Of a DNA stretch of 64,000 bases, positions 30,860 to 39,781 are shown piece by piece. Below the pieces are notes generated by a model. The model worked only from the letters and a program-made list of their open reading frames with translations. It was not told the origin of the DNA and did not search any database. A program made the translations under genes and the position numbers. This DNA is from Sphingomonas sp. GM_Shp_1. Lineage in GTDB: Bacteria > Pseudomonadota > Alphaproteobacteria > Sphingomonadales > Sphingomonadaceae. The stretch covers positions 186,001 to 250,000 of the forward strand of contig NZ_JALNUR010000003.1 of NCBI RefSeq assembly GCF_026540895.1. The letters run 5' to 3'. The number at the start of each line of letters is the position of its first letter. The first letter of the stretch is position 1.

Positions 30860-31050
30860 TACACGATACTCCACATAAAAAGCCGATTCCCTATGCTCTG
30901 ATCCGGCGGACTATAAGAAAATTACGCACTACCGCAATTCTCCCATATTGCAACGCCATGGATCTCGATATTTGCAGGTTACCAGTTGGAAGGATAAGGA
31001 CGTTAAGACAGGCTGATTACGGCGATACAGCCATGCATGAAGGGAGCTCA

Positions 31051-32886
31051 GTGCGGTTCGACGATAGCCTGGCGACGATTTTATCGGCCGACATGCGCTC
31101 GCCCTTCGGCGCGCAGACCGCCTGGCGGCAGCTTGTCGACCTGATGGCGCGTGGCCGTGTTCCGGCCGACCCGCAGATGTTAAACCGGCTTCACGAGTTG
31201 CGCGATTCGGTCCCGGAAGAAGTCCGCGCCGCCAGCGGGCGCATGTTGAGCATCGGTCATCCGCCCGCCGAACTGGTCGCCTTCTTCTCGCAGGATAGCT
31301 TGTCGGTCGCGGCTCCGGTCCTTCGCGGCGTCACGCTGACCGATGACGAATGGCTTGCGCTCCTGCCGCTCCTATCGCCCGGCGCACGCTCGGTGCTGCG
31401 TCATCGGCGCGATCTGTCGGACACGGTGGAGCGCGGGCTGGAGAGCTTCGGCGCGGTCGATTTCGTCCTTCCCAACCTCGCCGAACCGATGCCGGTGGAA
31501 GGGGGAGAGCCGGTATACGAGAGCGCACCGGTGGTGTCCGAGCCTGGCATCGGAACGCCGACCGAACCCGAGACGGTGGACCCGGCATCGCTCTCCGACG
31601 ATGCCTTTCCCGAGGAAGACAGCCTGCCGCTGTCCGTGCTGCTCGATCCGGTGCCGACCCAGGCGGCCACGCCTTTCGTCGCCTTGGGCCAGGTGGCACG
31701 CGGGCTGCCCTTCATGGCGGAGGCGCTGCGCCATGCCGAGGCGCCTGCCGCGCCGCCACGCTATGAGATCGCCGATCTGGTCGCCCGGATCGAGGCCTTC
31801 AACCAGCGGCGCGAGGAAGCGACCGACACGCCGCATGGCGATGCGGGCCCCGCGCATTTCGATTTCGAGACCGATGTCCATGGCCTGATCCTGGGCATCG
31901 AGGGCGTCACGCGCGGCCCGCTGGTGGGGGTGAGCATCGCGGAGACCGCCGCGCAAGGGCTGGCGCAGTTCGATGGCGTGGCGATGGGGGCATTTCGTCG
32001 CCGCTCGCCCTTCCGCGACGCGCGGCTGGAAATCGGCGGGTCTTCGGCGGCGGCGGGATCGTGGCGGGTGTCGGCCATGCCCTATTTCGACCCGGCGACG
32101 GGCAGTTTCGCTGGCTATCGCGGCAGCGGTCGGCGACCACGCCGGGACGAGATCGCCAATGTCCGCGAGGCGGCGGCGGTGACCGAGACGGCTTCGTCCG
32201 ATTCGCTCCGGCAATTGGTGCATGAGTTGCGGACTCCGGCCAATGCGGTGGCGGGCTTTGCCGAGCTGATCGAAAGCGAACTCCTGGGCCCCGTCGCCCC
32301 CGTCTATCGCGACCGGGCCAGCGCCATCCGGTCGATGGCGGCGGACCTGCTCGCCTCGGTCGAGGACCTCGACACGGCGGCGCGGATCGAGGGGCGGGTG
32401 CTGGAGCTTCGCCCGACGGTCGTACCGCTCGCACCGTTGATCCAGCGCATTCTGGTCGAACTCAAGCCGCTGGCCGAGTTGCGGCGCGCGGAGATCCGGT
32501 TCGATCCGCCCTCCCTGGCCATCGCCGCATTGGCCGACGACCGTGCGAGCGAGCGGCTGGTGACGCGGCTGTTCTCGGTGTTGCTGTCCAACTGCGTCGT
32601 CGGCGAACGCCTGACGGCCAGCCTGTCGGTGGAGCAGGGCATGGCCGTGCTGCGCGTCGATCGCCCGCTGTCGCTGACGGTCGAGACGGAGGCGGCGTTG
32701 CTGAGCGAGGCGGGGGACGAGGACCAGCGTGACGGCGCGCCGTTGCTGGGCACCGGCTTCTCGCTGCGCCTGATCGACAAGCTGGGGGCCGAGATGGGCG
32801 GGGGGCTGACCATCGGGCTGCACCGGGTCGTTCTCGCTTTGCCTCTGGGCGGCGATCAGCGCGCGGGGCAGGCGTCGATCCTCTGA
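31051..32886 (+). CDS. sensor histidine kinase-like protein with degenerate ATPase domain
   Basis: 611 residues from GTG 31051, chosen for AAGGGAG four bases upstream; ATG 31033 and 30958 are alternatives. The first 250 residues are an uncharacterised helical region with acidic Pro/Thr-rich text. Residues about 275-370 resemble a PAS-like segment. The H-box R-Q-L-V-H-E-L-R-T-P-A-N-A-V gives phospho-acceptor His391. The C-terminal ATPase region lacks a clear D-x-G-x-G motif but keeps L-G-T-G-F-S-L-R-L-I-D-K-L. No membrane segments. It is 2 bp from the deacetylase gene. Confidence 0.82.
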   Translation: MRFDDSLATILSADMRSPFGAQTAWRQLVDLMARGRVPADPQMLNRLHELRDSVPEEVRAASGRMLSIGHPPAELVAFFSQDSLSVAAPVLRGVTLTDDEWLALLPLLSPGARSVLRHRRDLSDTVERGLESFGAVDFVLPNLAEPMPVEGGEPVYESAPVVSEPGIGTPTEPETVDPASLSDDAFPEEDSLPLSVLLDPVPTQAATPFVALGQVARGLPFMAEALRHAEAPAAPPRYEIADLVARIEAFNQRREEATDTPHGDAGPAHFDFETDVHGLILGIEGVTRGPLVGVSIAETAAQGLAQFDGVAMGAFRRRSPFRDARLEIGGSSAAAGSWRVSAMPYFDPATGSFAGYRGSGRRPRRDEIANVREAAAVTETASSDSLRQLVHELRTPANAVAGFAELIESELLGPVAPVYRDRASAIRSMAADLLASVEDLDTAARIEGRVLELRPTVVPLAPLIQRILVELKPLAELRRAEIRFDPPSLAIAALADDRASERLVTRLFSVLLSNCVVGERLTASLSVEQGMAVLRVDRPLSLTVETEAALLSEAGDEDQRDGAPLLGTGFSLRLIDKLGAEMGGGLTIGLHRVVLALPLGGDQRAGQASIL

Positions 32887-32888
32887 CC

Positions 32889-33899
32889 GTGCCGATGGCC
32901 GCTCGCCCCTGGCGTCCCGATCCTGCGAGTGCGGCGGAACGCATCGACTGGCCAGAGGAGTTCGGTCGCCGTTTCCTGGTCACCGTCGATGTCGAGGAGG
33001 AGTTCGACTGGACGGCTCCGCTCGACCGGCGACATCGATCGACCAAGGCGATGCGGGCCTTCGCGCCGGCGCATCGTCGCTTTGCACAGGCCGGGGTCGG
33101 GCTGACCTGCATGGTCGACTATCCGGTCGCGGTCGATGCGGCGTCGATCGCGGCCCTGTCCGAATGTCTGGACGATGGCCGGTCGGAGATCGGAGCACAG
33201 CTTCACGCCTGGGTCACGCCCCCGCATGAAGAGGTGGTCGATCCGTTCACCAGCCATGCGGGCAATCTGCCGCCCGCATTGGAGGCGGCGAAGCTCGATC
33301 GGTTGACCGACGCCATCACCGCGTCGTTCGGGCGGGCGCCGCGCATCTTCCGCTCGGGGCGCTATGGGCTGGGGCCTTCCTCGCTGCCGCTGCTCGCCGA
33401 GCGGGGTTATCGGATCGACAGCTCGATGCGGGCGCTGCACGATTATGGCGGCGGCGGCGGCATGGATTTCAGCGGGATCGGCTCGCATGGCTTTCGCCGT
33501 GATGGGCTGATCGAACTGCCGTTGACCAGCGTCTATACCGGCTTGCTGCGCGGACGGGGGCAGGCGCTCTATCCCCGCGCGGGGCGGCTTCCCCATGGTC
33601 GGGGCGCGATGGCACGGCTGGGGCTGTTGTCTCGCATTCCCCTGACGCCCGAAGGGGTGGGTATCGGGGATGCACTCGCCGCGATCGATCGGGCGCTGGC
33701 GGATGGCGTGCGGCTGCTGACCTTTTCCTTCCACTCGCCGACCCTGGAGCCGGGGCACACCCCCTATGTCCGCAATGCGCGGGACCGAGAGATGTTCGAT
33801 CGCTGGTGGGATGCGGTGTTCGAGCGCCTGGCGCGGCACGGGGTGACCACGACCACCGTTTCCGAAATCCTCGCGGTGCTGGATCGCCCGAACGGTTGA
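32889..33899 (+). CDS. polysaccharide deacetylase family protein (WalW-like)
   Basis: 336 residues from GTG 32889, 2 bp after the kinase stop, so an operon. The NodB-type fold is indicated by T-V-D-V-E-E-E-F-D-W (residues 32-41), A-Q-L-H-A-W-V-T-P-P and F-R-S-G-R-Y-G. The C-terminal F-S-F-H-S-P-T-L-E-P-G motif also fits. No signal peptide is visible, so the site of action is unclear. It probably de-N/O-acetylates a surface glycan; the mannose and sugar-transferase genes next to it support an exopolysaccharide context. Confidence 0.88.
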   Translation: MPMAARPWRPDPASAAERIDWPEEFGRRFLVTVDVEEEFDWTAPLDRRHRSTKAMRAFAPAHRRFAQAGVGLTCMVDYPVAVDAASIAALSECLDDGRSEIGAQLHAWVTPPHEEVVDPFTSHAGNLPPALEAAKLDRLTDAITASFGRAPRIFRSGRYGLGPSSLPLLAERGYRIDSSMRALHDYGGGGGMDFSGIGSHGFRRDGLIELPLTSVYTGLLRGRGQALYPRAGRLPHGRGAMARLGLLSRIPLTPEGVGIGDALAAIDRALADGVRLLTFSFHSPTLEPGHTPYVRNARDREMFDRWWDAVFERLARHGVTTTTVSEILAVLDRPNG

Positions 33900-33900
33900 A

Positions 33901-33924
33901 CCGGGCGGCGGTCGCACCGCCCGG
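33901..33924. terminator. hairpin between convergent deacetylase and manC genes
   Basis: CCGGGCGG, loop CGGTCGCA, CCGCCCGG, in the 36-bp gap between two convergent genes. No T run on either side, so it may act as a bidirectional stop or only as an mRNA 3' end. Confidence 0.5.
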
Positions 33925-33935
33925 CTCGTCTGGCG

Positions 33936-34979
33936 TCAGCGCTTCATCGCCTCGATCAACTTCTTCACGTCCTGGCTGCGGCCACGCGGCAGGATCAGAA
34001 CATCGTCGCCGCTCGCCACGATGATGAGGTCCTCGACATCCACCGCCGCGACGCGGACCCGGTCGGTGCGGATCAGGCAGTTGCGGGTGTCGATGGCCAG
34101 CACCTCGCCGCGATGGCTGTTGCCGAACACGTCCAGATCGCTGATCGCATGCAGCGCGTCCCAGCTTCCGACGTCGTTCCACCCCATCGACACGGGCACC
34201 ACGGCCACGCGGTCCGCGCGCTCCATGACGGCATAGTCGATCGAATCGGACGGGCAGGCGGCGAACTCCGCCTCGTCGGGGACCAGGCGTTTGCCCTCGC
34301 GCCGCGCCGCCCGCATCGCCTTTTCGGCGGCGACGAGCATTTCCGGCGCATGCTGGCCCAGCTCCTCCAGATAGCGATCGGCGCGGAACAGGAAGATGCC
34401 GCCGTTCCAGGCATAGTCGCCGCGTGCCAGCATCGCCTCTGCGCGCTCCAGCCGGGGCTTCTCGACGAAGCGTGCGACCTGGTGCACGCCCTTGGCGATC
34501 TCGCGGCCGACCTGGATATAGCCGTAACCCGTCTCGGGCTTGTCGGGCGCGATGCCGAAGGTTGCGAGCCACCCTTGCGACACCATGGGCAGCGCCGAGC
34601 GGATCGCGGCGTGGAAGGCGTCGAGATCGGCGATCACATGGTCCGAGGGCATGACCAACAGCACTTCCTCGGGCCGCGCGGCGAGGGCAGCCAGCGCGAT
34701 GGCGGGTGCGGTGTTGCGGGCCACCGGCTCCAGGATCAGCAGTTGCGGTGCGGTTCCGGCCTCGACCAGTTGCTGCTCGACCAGGTCGGCGTGACGCTGT
34801 CCGGCGACGACGATGGGGGCGGCGAACCCGTTGGCATTGGTCCGCTGCGCCGTCAGTTGCAGCATGGTTTCATCGGAGGTGATGGGAAGAAGCTGCTTGG
34901 GCATCTCCGGTTTGGACATCGGCCATAACCGGGTGCCGGACCCGCCGGAGAGGATTACCGGCACGATCTGATTATTCAT
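33936..34979 (-). CDS. manC: mannose-1-phosphate guanylyltransferase
   Basis: 347 residues from ATG 34979 (M-N-N-Q-I-V-P-V-I-L-S-G-G-S-G-T-R-L-W-P). The pyrophosphorylase signature with P-K-Q-L-L-P and the F-V-E-K-P loop are present. It makes GDP-mannose from mannose-1-phosphate and GTP. It lacks the C-terminal phosphomannose isomerase domain found in longer ManC/XanB proteins, so it is monofunctional. It is divergent from the glycosylphosphotransferase and supplies sugar nucleotide to the same cluster. Confidence 0.93.
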   Translation of the reverse strand: MNNQIVPVILSGGSGTRLWPMSKPEMPKQLLPITSDETMLQLTAQRTNANGFAAPIVVAGQRHADLVEQQLVEAGTAPQLLILEPVARNTAPAIALAALAARPEEVLLVMPSDHVIADLDAFHAAIRSALPMVSQGWLATFGIAPDKPETGYGYIQVGREIAKGVHQVARFVEKPRLERAEAMLARGDYAWNGGIFLFRADRYLEELGQHAPEMLVAAEKAMRAARREGKRLVPDEAEFAACPSDSIDYAVMERADRVAVVPVSMGWNDVGSWDALHAISDLDVFGNSHRGEVLAIDTRNCLIRTDRVRVAAVDVEDLIIVASGDDVLILPRGRSQDVKKLIEAMKR

Positions 34980-35134
34980 GAATGCCCCTTCAAATTGCCG
35001 TACAACCCGTGGGATCGGTGTGTACGATCGTCTCGTCACGCGCCACAACGCATTTCTTCACGTTTCGTTTGTCATTTATTGCAAAAATTATGGACGGTTG
35101 CGCGACGGGGCGCATGGGGACGATCGCCAGATAG

Positions 35135-36523
35135 ATGATCCGCCTGTTTAAACATTATGTCCCACATGCCGCGCTGCTGCTCGGGTTGGTCGATTTTCTG
35201 CTGCTGATCGTGGCGGCGGAGCTGGGCTGGCTGATCCGCGCGCGGCAGATCGGCTTCCCCCCCGGAACGCTGGTCGAGCGCTTGCCCCAGGTGCTCAGCT
35301 TCGCCATCCCGCTCCAGATCGCGTTGCTGGCGGTCGGCGGCTATGCGGCGGCGTCGTTCCTGTCGTTGCGCTTCGCGGCGGCACGGTTGATGGTCGCGGT
35401 GTCGATGGGGGTCATCCTCCTGTCGCTGATCTTCTTCTTTTTTCCGGGGCTGTCCTATTGGCGCTCCAGCCTGTTCTTCTCGATGCTGATCGCCATCGTC
35501 CTGCTGGTGCTGGAGCGGGCGCTGATGGGACGGATGCTGGGCGGCGATCGGTTCAAGCAGCGGGTCATCCTGATGGGCGCGGGCGACCGGGCCGCCGCGA
35601 TCATGGCGCTGGCGCGCCAGCCGGGATCGAACTTCGTGGTCGCCGGGGCGATTGCGATGAACGAGGCGGAGACGGCGGTTCCCGAAGCCACCCCGCGCAG
35701 CGCCATTCCCAATCTGCAGGAATTCGTCATCGAGCGGGAGGCGACGGAGGTCGTGCTGGCCCTGCAGGAACGTCGTAACGCCTTGCCCTATCAGGACCTG
35801 CTGCGCGTTCGCACGACCGGGGTGCAGGTCTATGAACTTTCCAGCTTTCTGGAGCGGCAGACGGGGCGCATCGATCTCGCCTCGGTCAGCCATAGCTGGC
35901 TGATTTTCTCGGAAGGCTTCGCCTCGGGCCGGATGTGGTCCGCGATGTTCAAGCGCACCTTCGATATCACGGTCAGCCTGATCCTGCTGGTCTTCGCGGT
36001 GCCGGTGATCCTGCTGACCGGAATCGCCATCCGGCTGGAATCCAGCGGCCCCGCCTTTTATCGCCAGCGTCGGATCGGCCTGTTCAACCAGCCCTTCGAC
36101 ATATTAAAGCTGCGTTCGATGCGTCAGGATGCGGAAATCGCCGGGCAAGCCGTCTGGGCCGAGAAGGACGACCCGCGCATCACGCGGATCGGGCGGTTCA
36201 TCCGCAAGGTGCGGATCGACGAATTGCCGCAAATCTGGTCGGTGCTGATGGGCGAGATGAGCTTCGTCGGCCCGCGCCCCGAACGCCCGCAATTCGTCGA
36301 GCAGTTGGAACAGCAAATCCCCTTCTATGCCGAGCGGCATATGGTGAAGCCGGGGATCACCGGATGGGCGCAGCTCAACTATCCCTATGGCGCATCGATC
36401 GAGGATGCGCGGCACAAGCTGGAATATGATCTGTATTACGCCAAGAATTATTCGCCCTTCCTCGACGCGCTGATCCTGTTGCAGACGCTGCGGGTGATCC
36501 TCTGGCCGACGGGCGCACGATAG
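35135..36523 (+). CDS. exopolysaccharide polyprenyl glycosylphosphotransferase
   Basis: 462 residues. Four to five N-terminal transmembrane helices, a soluble CoA-binding-like domain (about 130-260), then the bacterial sugar-transferase domain from residue 270: K-R-T-F-D-I, Y-R-Q-R-R-I-G, L-R-S-M, R-I-D-E-L-P-Q-I-W-S-V, F-V-G-P-R-P-E-R-P. This matches the TIGR03013/WcaJ group, which loads the first sugar-phosphate on undecaprenyl phosphate at the inner membrane. It starts the polysaccharide repeat unit. The TPR gene starts 2 bp downstream. Confidence 0.95.
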   Translation: MIRLFKHYVPHAALLLGLVDFLLLIVAAELGWLIRARQIGFPPGTLVERLPQVLSFAIPLQIALLAVGGYAAASFLSLRFAAARLMVAVSMGVILLSLIFFFFPGLSYWRSSLFFSMLIAIVLLVLERALMGRMLGGDRFKQRVILMGAGDRAAAIMALARQPGSNFVVAGAIAMNEAETAVPEATPRSAIPNLQEFVIEREATEVVLALQERRNALPYQDLLRVRTTGVQVYELSSFLERQTGRIDLASVSHSWLIFSEGFASGRMWSAMFKRTFDITVSLILLVFAVPVILLTGIAIRLESSGPAFYRQRRIGLFNQPFDILKLRSMRQDAEIAGQAVWAEKDDPRITRIGRFIRKVRIDELPQIWSVLMGEMSFVGPRPERPQFVEQLEQQIPFYAERHMVKPGITGWAQLNYPYGASIEDARHKLEYDLYYAKNYSPFLDALILLQTLRVILWPTGAR

Positions 36524-36525
36524 GC

Positions 36526-38544
36526 GTGAGCGAGGCGACGAAGCCGCCTTATGCCGGGCGTGATCGGCGTCGCTCGACTCCCTATCCGATGCTGCGGCGC
36601 AAGCGTCGCATCTGGCGACGGCGTTCGATCCGGCGGCGGATCAGGATCGTCGCGGTTCTCGCCGCCATTGCCCTGGCGATCGGGGGGCTGCTGACCCTGC
36701 TTTACAGCGGCAGTCCGCCGGTCGATCCCGCGCAGGCGCTGCGGCGCGCGACCCTGGCGCTGGAGGCGGGGAATTACCACGCCGCGCACGACCAGGCGCG
36801 ACAGGCCGCCGGAGCCGACCCTCGCTCCGGCCAGGCGCAGATGATGCTCGCGCGGACCAGCCTGTTGCTGGGGCAGGGGGTGACGGCGGAGGCCGCGCTC
36901 GACCGTGCGCTGGCCGATGGGGTGCCGAGGGTTCGGACGCTCGCCTATCGGGCGGAGGCCCGGCTGCTGCTGGACAATGTGGCCGGGGCCCAGGATGCGG
37001 TGGACCGGATGCCCGCCGAGCGCGATGCCGCGATGATGCGCGTCGCGGCGCAGCTTCGTGCCGCGCAGGGCAAGAGCGGTGCCGCGCTTCGCCGAAGCCT
37101 GGAGCAACTGGTCGCCCGCTTTCCCAATGATGCGCGCGGCTGGACCGATCTGGGGCGCAGTCGCTTCGGGGCGGGGGACATGGACGGCGCGACACAGGCG
37201 GCGGCGCGGGCGGCGGCGCTGGCCCCCGCCGATCCCGCCGCGCTGACCTTGCAGGGCGAGGTGGTGCGCGCTCGCTACGGCCTGACCGCAGGGCTGCCCT
37301 GGTTCGAGGCGGCCCTGGCGCGCGATGCCTATTATCATCCCGCCCTCATCCAATATGCCGCGACGCTGGGCGATCTGGGTCGGGCGTCCGATGCCGTGGC
37401 GGCGACGCGGACCGCGCTGGTTTCCGAACCCGGCAGTCCCGAGGCCCTGTATCTGCAAGCGGTGATTGCCGCGCGGGCGGGCAAATATGCGCTGGCGCAG
37501 CATGCGCTGCAATTGACCGGGGGCGCCCTGGCCGCCCGGCCTTCGGTCGCCTTGCTCGACGGCGCGCTGGCCTATGCCCAGGGCCGGCCGCAGCGAGCGG
37601 TGCGGGTCTGGTCGCGACTGGTGGCGATGCAGCCGATGAACGTCGCGGCACGACGCTTGCTGGCCCTGGCGCAGGTCGGGATCGGCGACCGGGCGGCGGC
37701 GCTGACGACGCTTCGCCCCATTTTGTCGCGCGCGGACGCCGATGGCTATGCGCTCCGCCTCGCCGCCATGGCGCAAGCGGGGGATGGCACCGCGCTGATC
37801 GACCGGATCGCCAAGGCACAGCGGGGCGATGCCACCATTTTCCGTTCGGACCGTACAGTCGGCGACCTGTCGCTCGCCGCCGCCGGCTCGCCGACCGACC
37901 CGACCTATGCGCTGGGGCTGATCCGGGGGCTCGCGAGCCATGGCGATCAGGCGGCCGCCTTGCAAAAGGCGCAGGCGCTGGTTCGTGCCAGCCCGGGCGC
38001 AGCGGTCGCGCAAATGGCCTATGGCGACATGCTCGCGGTGACGGGACGCATGACCGAGGCGGTCGGCCCCTATGCCCGCGCGGCCAATCTGACCTTTGAC
38101 GAGCCCGCGATGCTGCGCCTCATCGACGCCTATCAGCGTATCGGTCAGTCGCGCGCGGCGGCGACGGCCCTGGGGCTGTATCTGTCGCAAAACCCGCAAA
38201 GCGTGCCCGCCCGCCGTCTGTTGGCGGCGTGGCAAATGGCGGCGGGACAATGGGACGACGCCATCGAGACGCTGGAGGGGTTGCGGACGCAACTGGGGCC
38301 AGGCGACATCGCGTTGCTGCACGATCTGGCCATCGCCTATGCCGAGAGCGGCGACGGGGTGGTGGCGCGGCGTTATGCAGCGGCGGCCTATCGGCTCGAC
38401 CCGATGAATGCCGGGGTGGCGGATGCTTATGGTGTCGCGCTAGCCGCCGATGGCGAGGAAGCGGGCGCGCGGCAGTTGTTCGACAAGGCACTGGCATTGG
38501 CACCCGGCGATCCCGTCATCCTGAAGCACCGCGCCGCGCTATAG
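36526..38544 (+). CDS. membrane-anchored TPR protein, exopolysaccharide-associated
   Basis: 672 residues from GTG 36526, 2 bp after the sugar-transferase stop. A very Arg-rich cytosolic N-terminus (about 1-42) precedes one transmembrane helix (I-V-A-V-L-A-A-I-A-L-A-I-G-G-L-L). About fifteen TPR-like helix pairs fill the periplasmic part (for example A-L-R-R-A-T-L-A-L-E-A-G-N-Y-H-A-A). Tetratricopeptide proteins next to polyprenyl transferases often organise secretion of the polymer; that role is inferred. Confidence 0.82.
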   Translation: MSEATKPPYAGRDRRRSTPYPMLRRKRRIWRRRSIRRRIRIVAVLAAIALAIGGLLTLLYSGSPPVDPAQALRRATLALEAGNYHAAHDQARQAAGADPRSGQAQMMLARTSLLLGQGVTAEAALDRALADGVPRVRTLAYRAEARLLLDNVAGAQDAVDRMPAERDAAMMRVAAQLRAAQGKSGAALRRSLEQLVARFPNDARGWTDLGRSRFGAGDMDGATQAAARAAALAPADPAALTLQGEVVRARYGLTAGLPWFEAALARDAYYHPALIQYAATLGDLGRASDAVAATRTALVSEPGSPEALYLQAVIAARAGKYALAQHALQLTGGALAARPSVALLDGALAYAQGRPQRAVRVWSRLVAMQPMNVAARRLLALAQVGIGDRAAALTTLRPILSRADADGYALRLAAMAQAGDGTALIDRIAKAQRGDATIFRSDRTVGDLSLAAAGSPTDPTYALGLIRGLASHGDQAAALQKAQALVRASPGAAVAQMAYGDMLAVTGRMTEAVGPYARAANLTFDEPAMLRLIDAYQRIGQSRAAATALGLYLSQNPQSVPARRLLAAWQMAAGQWDDAIETLEGLRTQLGPGDIALLHDLAIAYAESGDGVVARRYAAAAYRLDPMNAGVADAYGVALAADGEEAGARQLFDKALALAPGDPVILKHRAAL

Positions 38545-38589
38545 GCCCGGCGCTTGGCAGGAGGCGGGGGGCGTGGTTAGAGGCACGCC

Positions 38590-39408
38590 ATGACCGACCT
38601 CGACCCCCGGATACTCGAACGCATCGCCGCCGCGCTCGAACGTCTCGCCCCGCCGCCTCAGCCTTCCGCCGATCCGCTCGCGCATCCGGCCTATCTTTGG
38701 AGGAACGGCGTGCTCACCGCCGCGCGCGGCTTTGCGCCGGTGCCCTTGTCGCTTCTTCAGGGGCTGGATCGCCAGCGCGAATCGCTGATCGCCAATCTGG
38801 AGCGACTGGCCGACGGCCATGCGGCGCAGGACGTGCTGCTCTGGGGCGCGCGAGGCACCGGCAAGTCCGCGCTGGTCAAGGCGGGCGTCGCCGCCGTGCA
38901 GCAGCAGCGCCCCGGTCGGCTGGCGCTGGTATCCGTCGATACGCTCGAAAGCCTGCCCGAACTGTTCAGCCTACTGGAGGGCGTGGACCGCGCCTTCGCG
39001 GTGTTCATCGACGATCTGGGGTTCGACGGCGCGAGCGAGGCGCGGGCGCTGCGCTCGCTGCTCGACGGCGGGGCGGAGGCGCGCCCCGCGCATGTCCGCT
39101 TGCTGGTCACGTCCAACCGACGCCACCTGCTGCCCCGTGATCTGGGCGAGCAGGATAGCGCCATCAATCCGCGCGACGTGGTGGACGACCAACTGGCGCT
39201 GTCCGACCGGTTCGGGTTGAGCCTGGGTTTCCATACGCTCGACCAGGACGGCTATCTGGCGATCGTGCGGGCCTATGCCGATCGCCACGACCTGCCGTTC
39301 GACGGGGCCGAGGCGGTCAACTGGGCGACGCGCCGGGGCAGCCGTTCGGGGCGTGTCGCGTGGCAATATGTGGTCGATCTGGCGGGCCGGATGGGGCGGT
39401 CGCTGTAA
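38590..39408 (+). CDS. DUF815 AAA+ ATPase
   Basis: 272 residues. Walker A G-A-R-G-T-G-K-S-A-L (about 84-93) and Walker B F-A-V-F-I-D-D-L. S-N-R-R-H-L-L-P-R and A-I-N-P-R-D are the DUF815 signature. Cytoplasmic ATPase; the family has no settled function. 45 bp after the TPR gene; the link to exopolysaccharide is not established. Confidence 0.92.
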   Translation: MTDLDPRILERIAAALERLAPPPQPSADPLAHPAYLWRNGVLTAARGFAPVPLSLLQGLDRQRESLIANLERLADGHAAQDVLLWGARGTGKSALVKAGVAAVQQQRPGRLALVSVDTLESLPELFSLLEGVDRAFAVFIDDLGFDGASEARALRSLLDGGAEARPAHVRLLVTSNRRHLLPRDLGEQDSAINPRDVVDDQLALSDRFGLSLGFHTLDQDGYLAIVRAYADRHDLPFDGAEAVNWATRRGSRSGRVAWQYVVDLAGRMGRSL

Positions 39409-39526
39409 TAATTTCGGCGACAGTTGAAAAAGCGCTTGCGCCCATCCGAACCGCTGGCTATTGGCGCGCCTCCAGCACGGATCGGCCTTCCCGAAAGGCT
39501 TAGAAAACCGGTCCGTACTCTCTAGT

Positions 39527-39603
39527 CGGGGAGTAGCTCAGCCTGGTAGAGCACTGCCTTCGGGAGGCAGGGGCCGGAGGTTCGAATCCTCTCTCCCCGA
39601 CCA
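39527..39603 (+). tRNA. tRNA-Pro (anticodon CGG)
   Basis: Acceptor CGGGGAG pairs with CTCCCCG, discriminator A, encoded CCA. Anticodon loop TTCGGGA in stem TGCC/GGCA gives CGG. T arm GGTTCGAATCC. 77 nt. Confidence 0.97.
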
Positions 39604-39691
39604 TTTTCGCGATAGCGCGAATACCCTCCGGGGTTTCCCAGCACCGACATCGATCGTCGCGGCCAGCATTCATCCCAGCCGTCATGTAAAG

Positions 39692-39725
39692 AAAAACCGC
39701 CCCGCAATGGTGTTGCGAGGCGGTC
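39692..39725 (-). terminator. terminator of the CsgG-like gene
   Basis: On the minus strand GACCGCCTCGCAA, loop, TTGCGGGGCGGT then TTTTT. Located 57 bp downstream of the gene's stop codon. Confidence 0.85.
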
Positions 39726-39781
39726 ACGATCGAAGCGGGCCAGGACCTGGAATGTCCCGGCTACGCTCGACTACGGATCGA

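Noticed and set aside
36448..38322. 624-codon minus-strand frame over the TPR gene
   Set aside because: Shadow frame rich in Gln, Arg and Gly, with no ribosome site and no recognisable domain.
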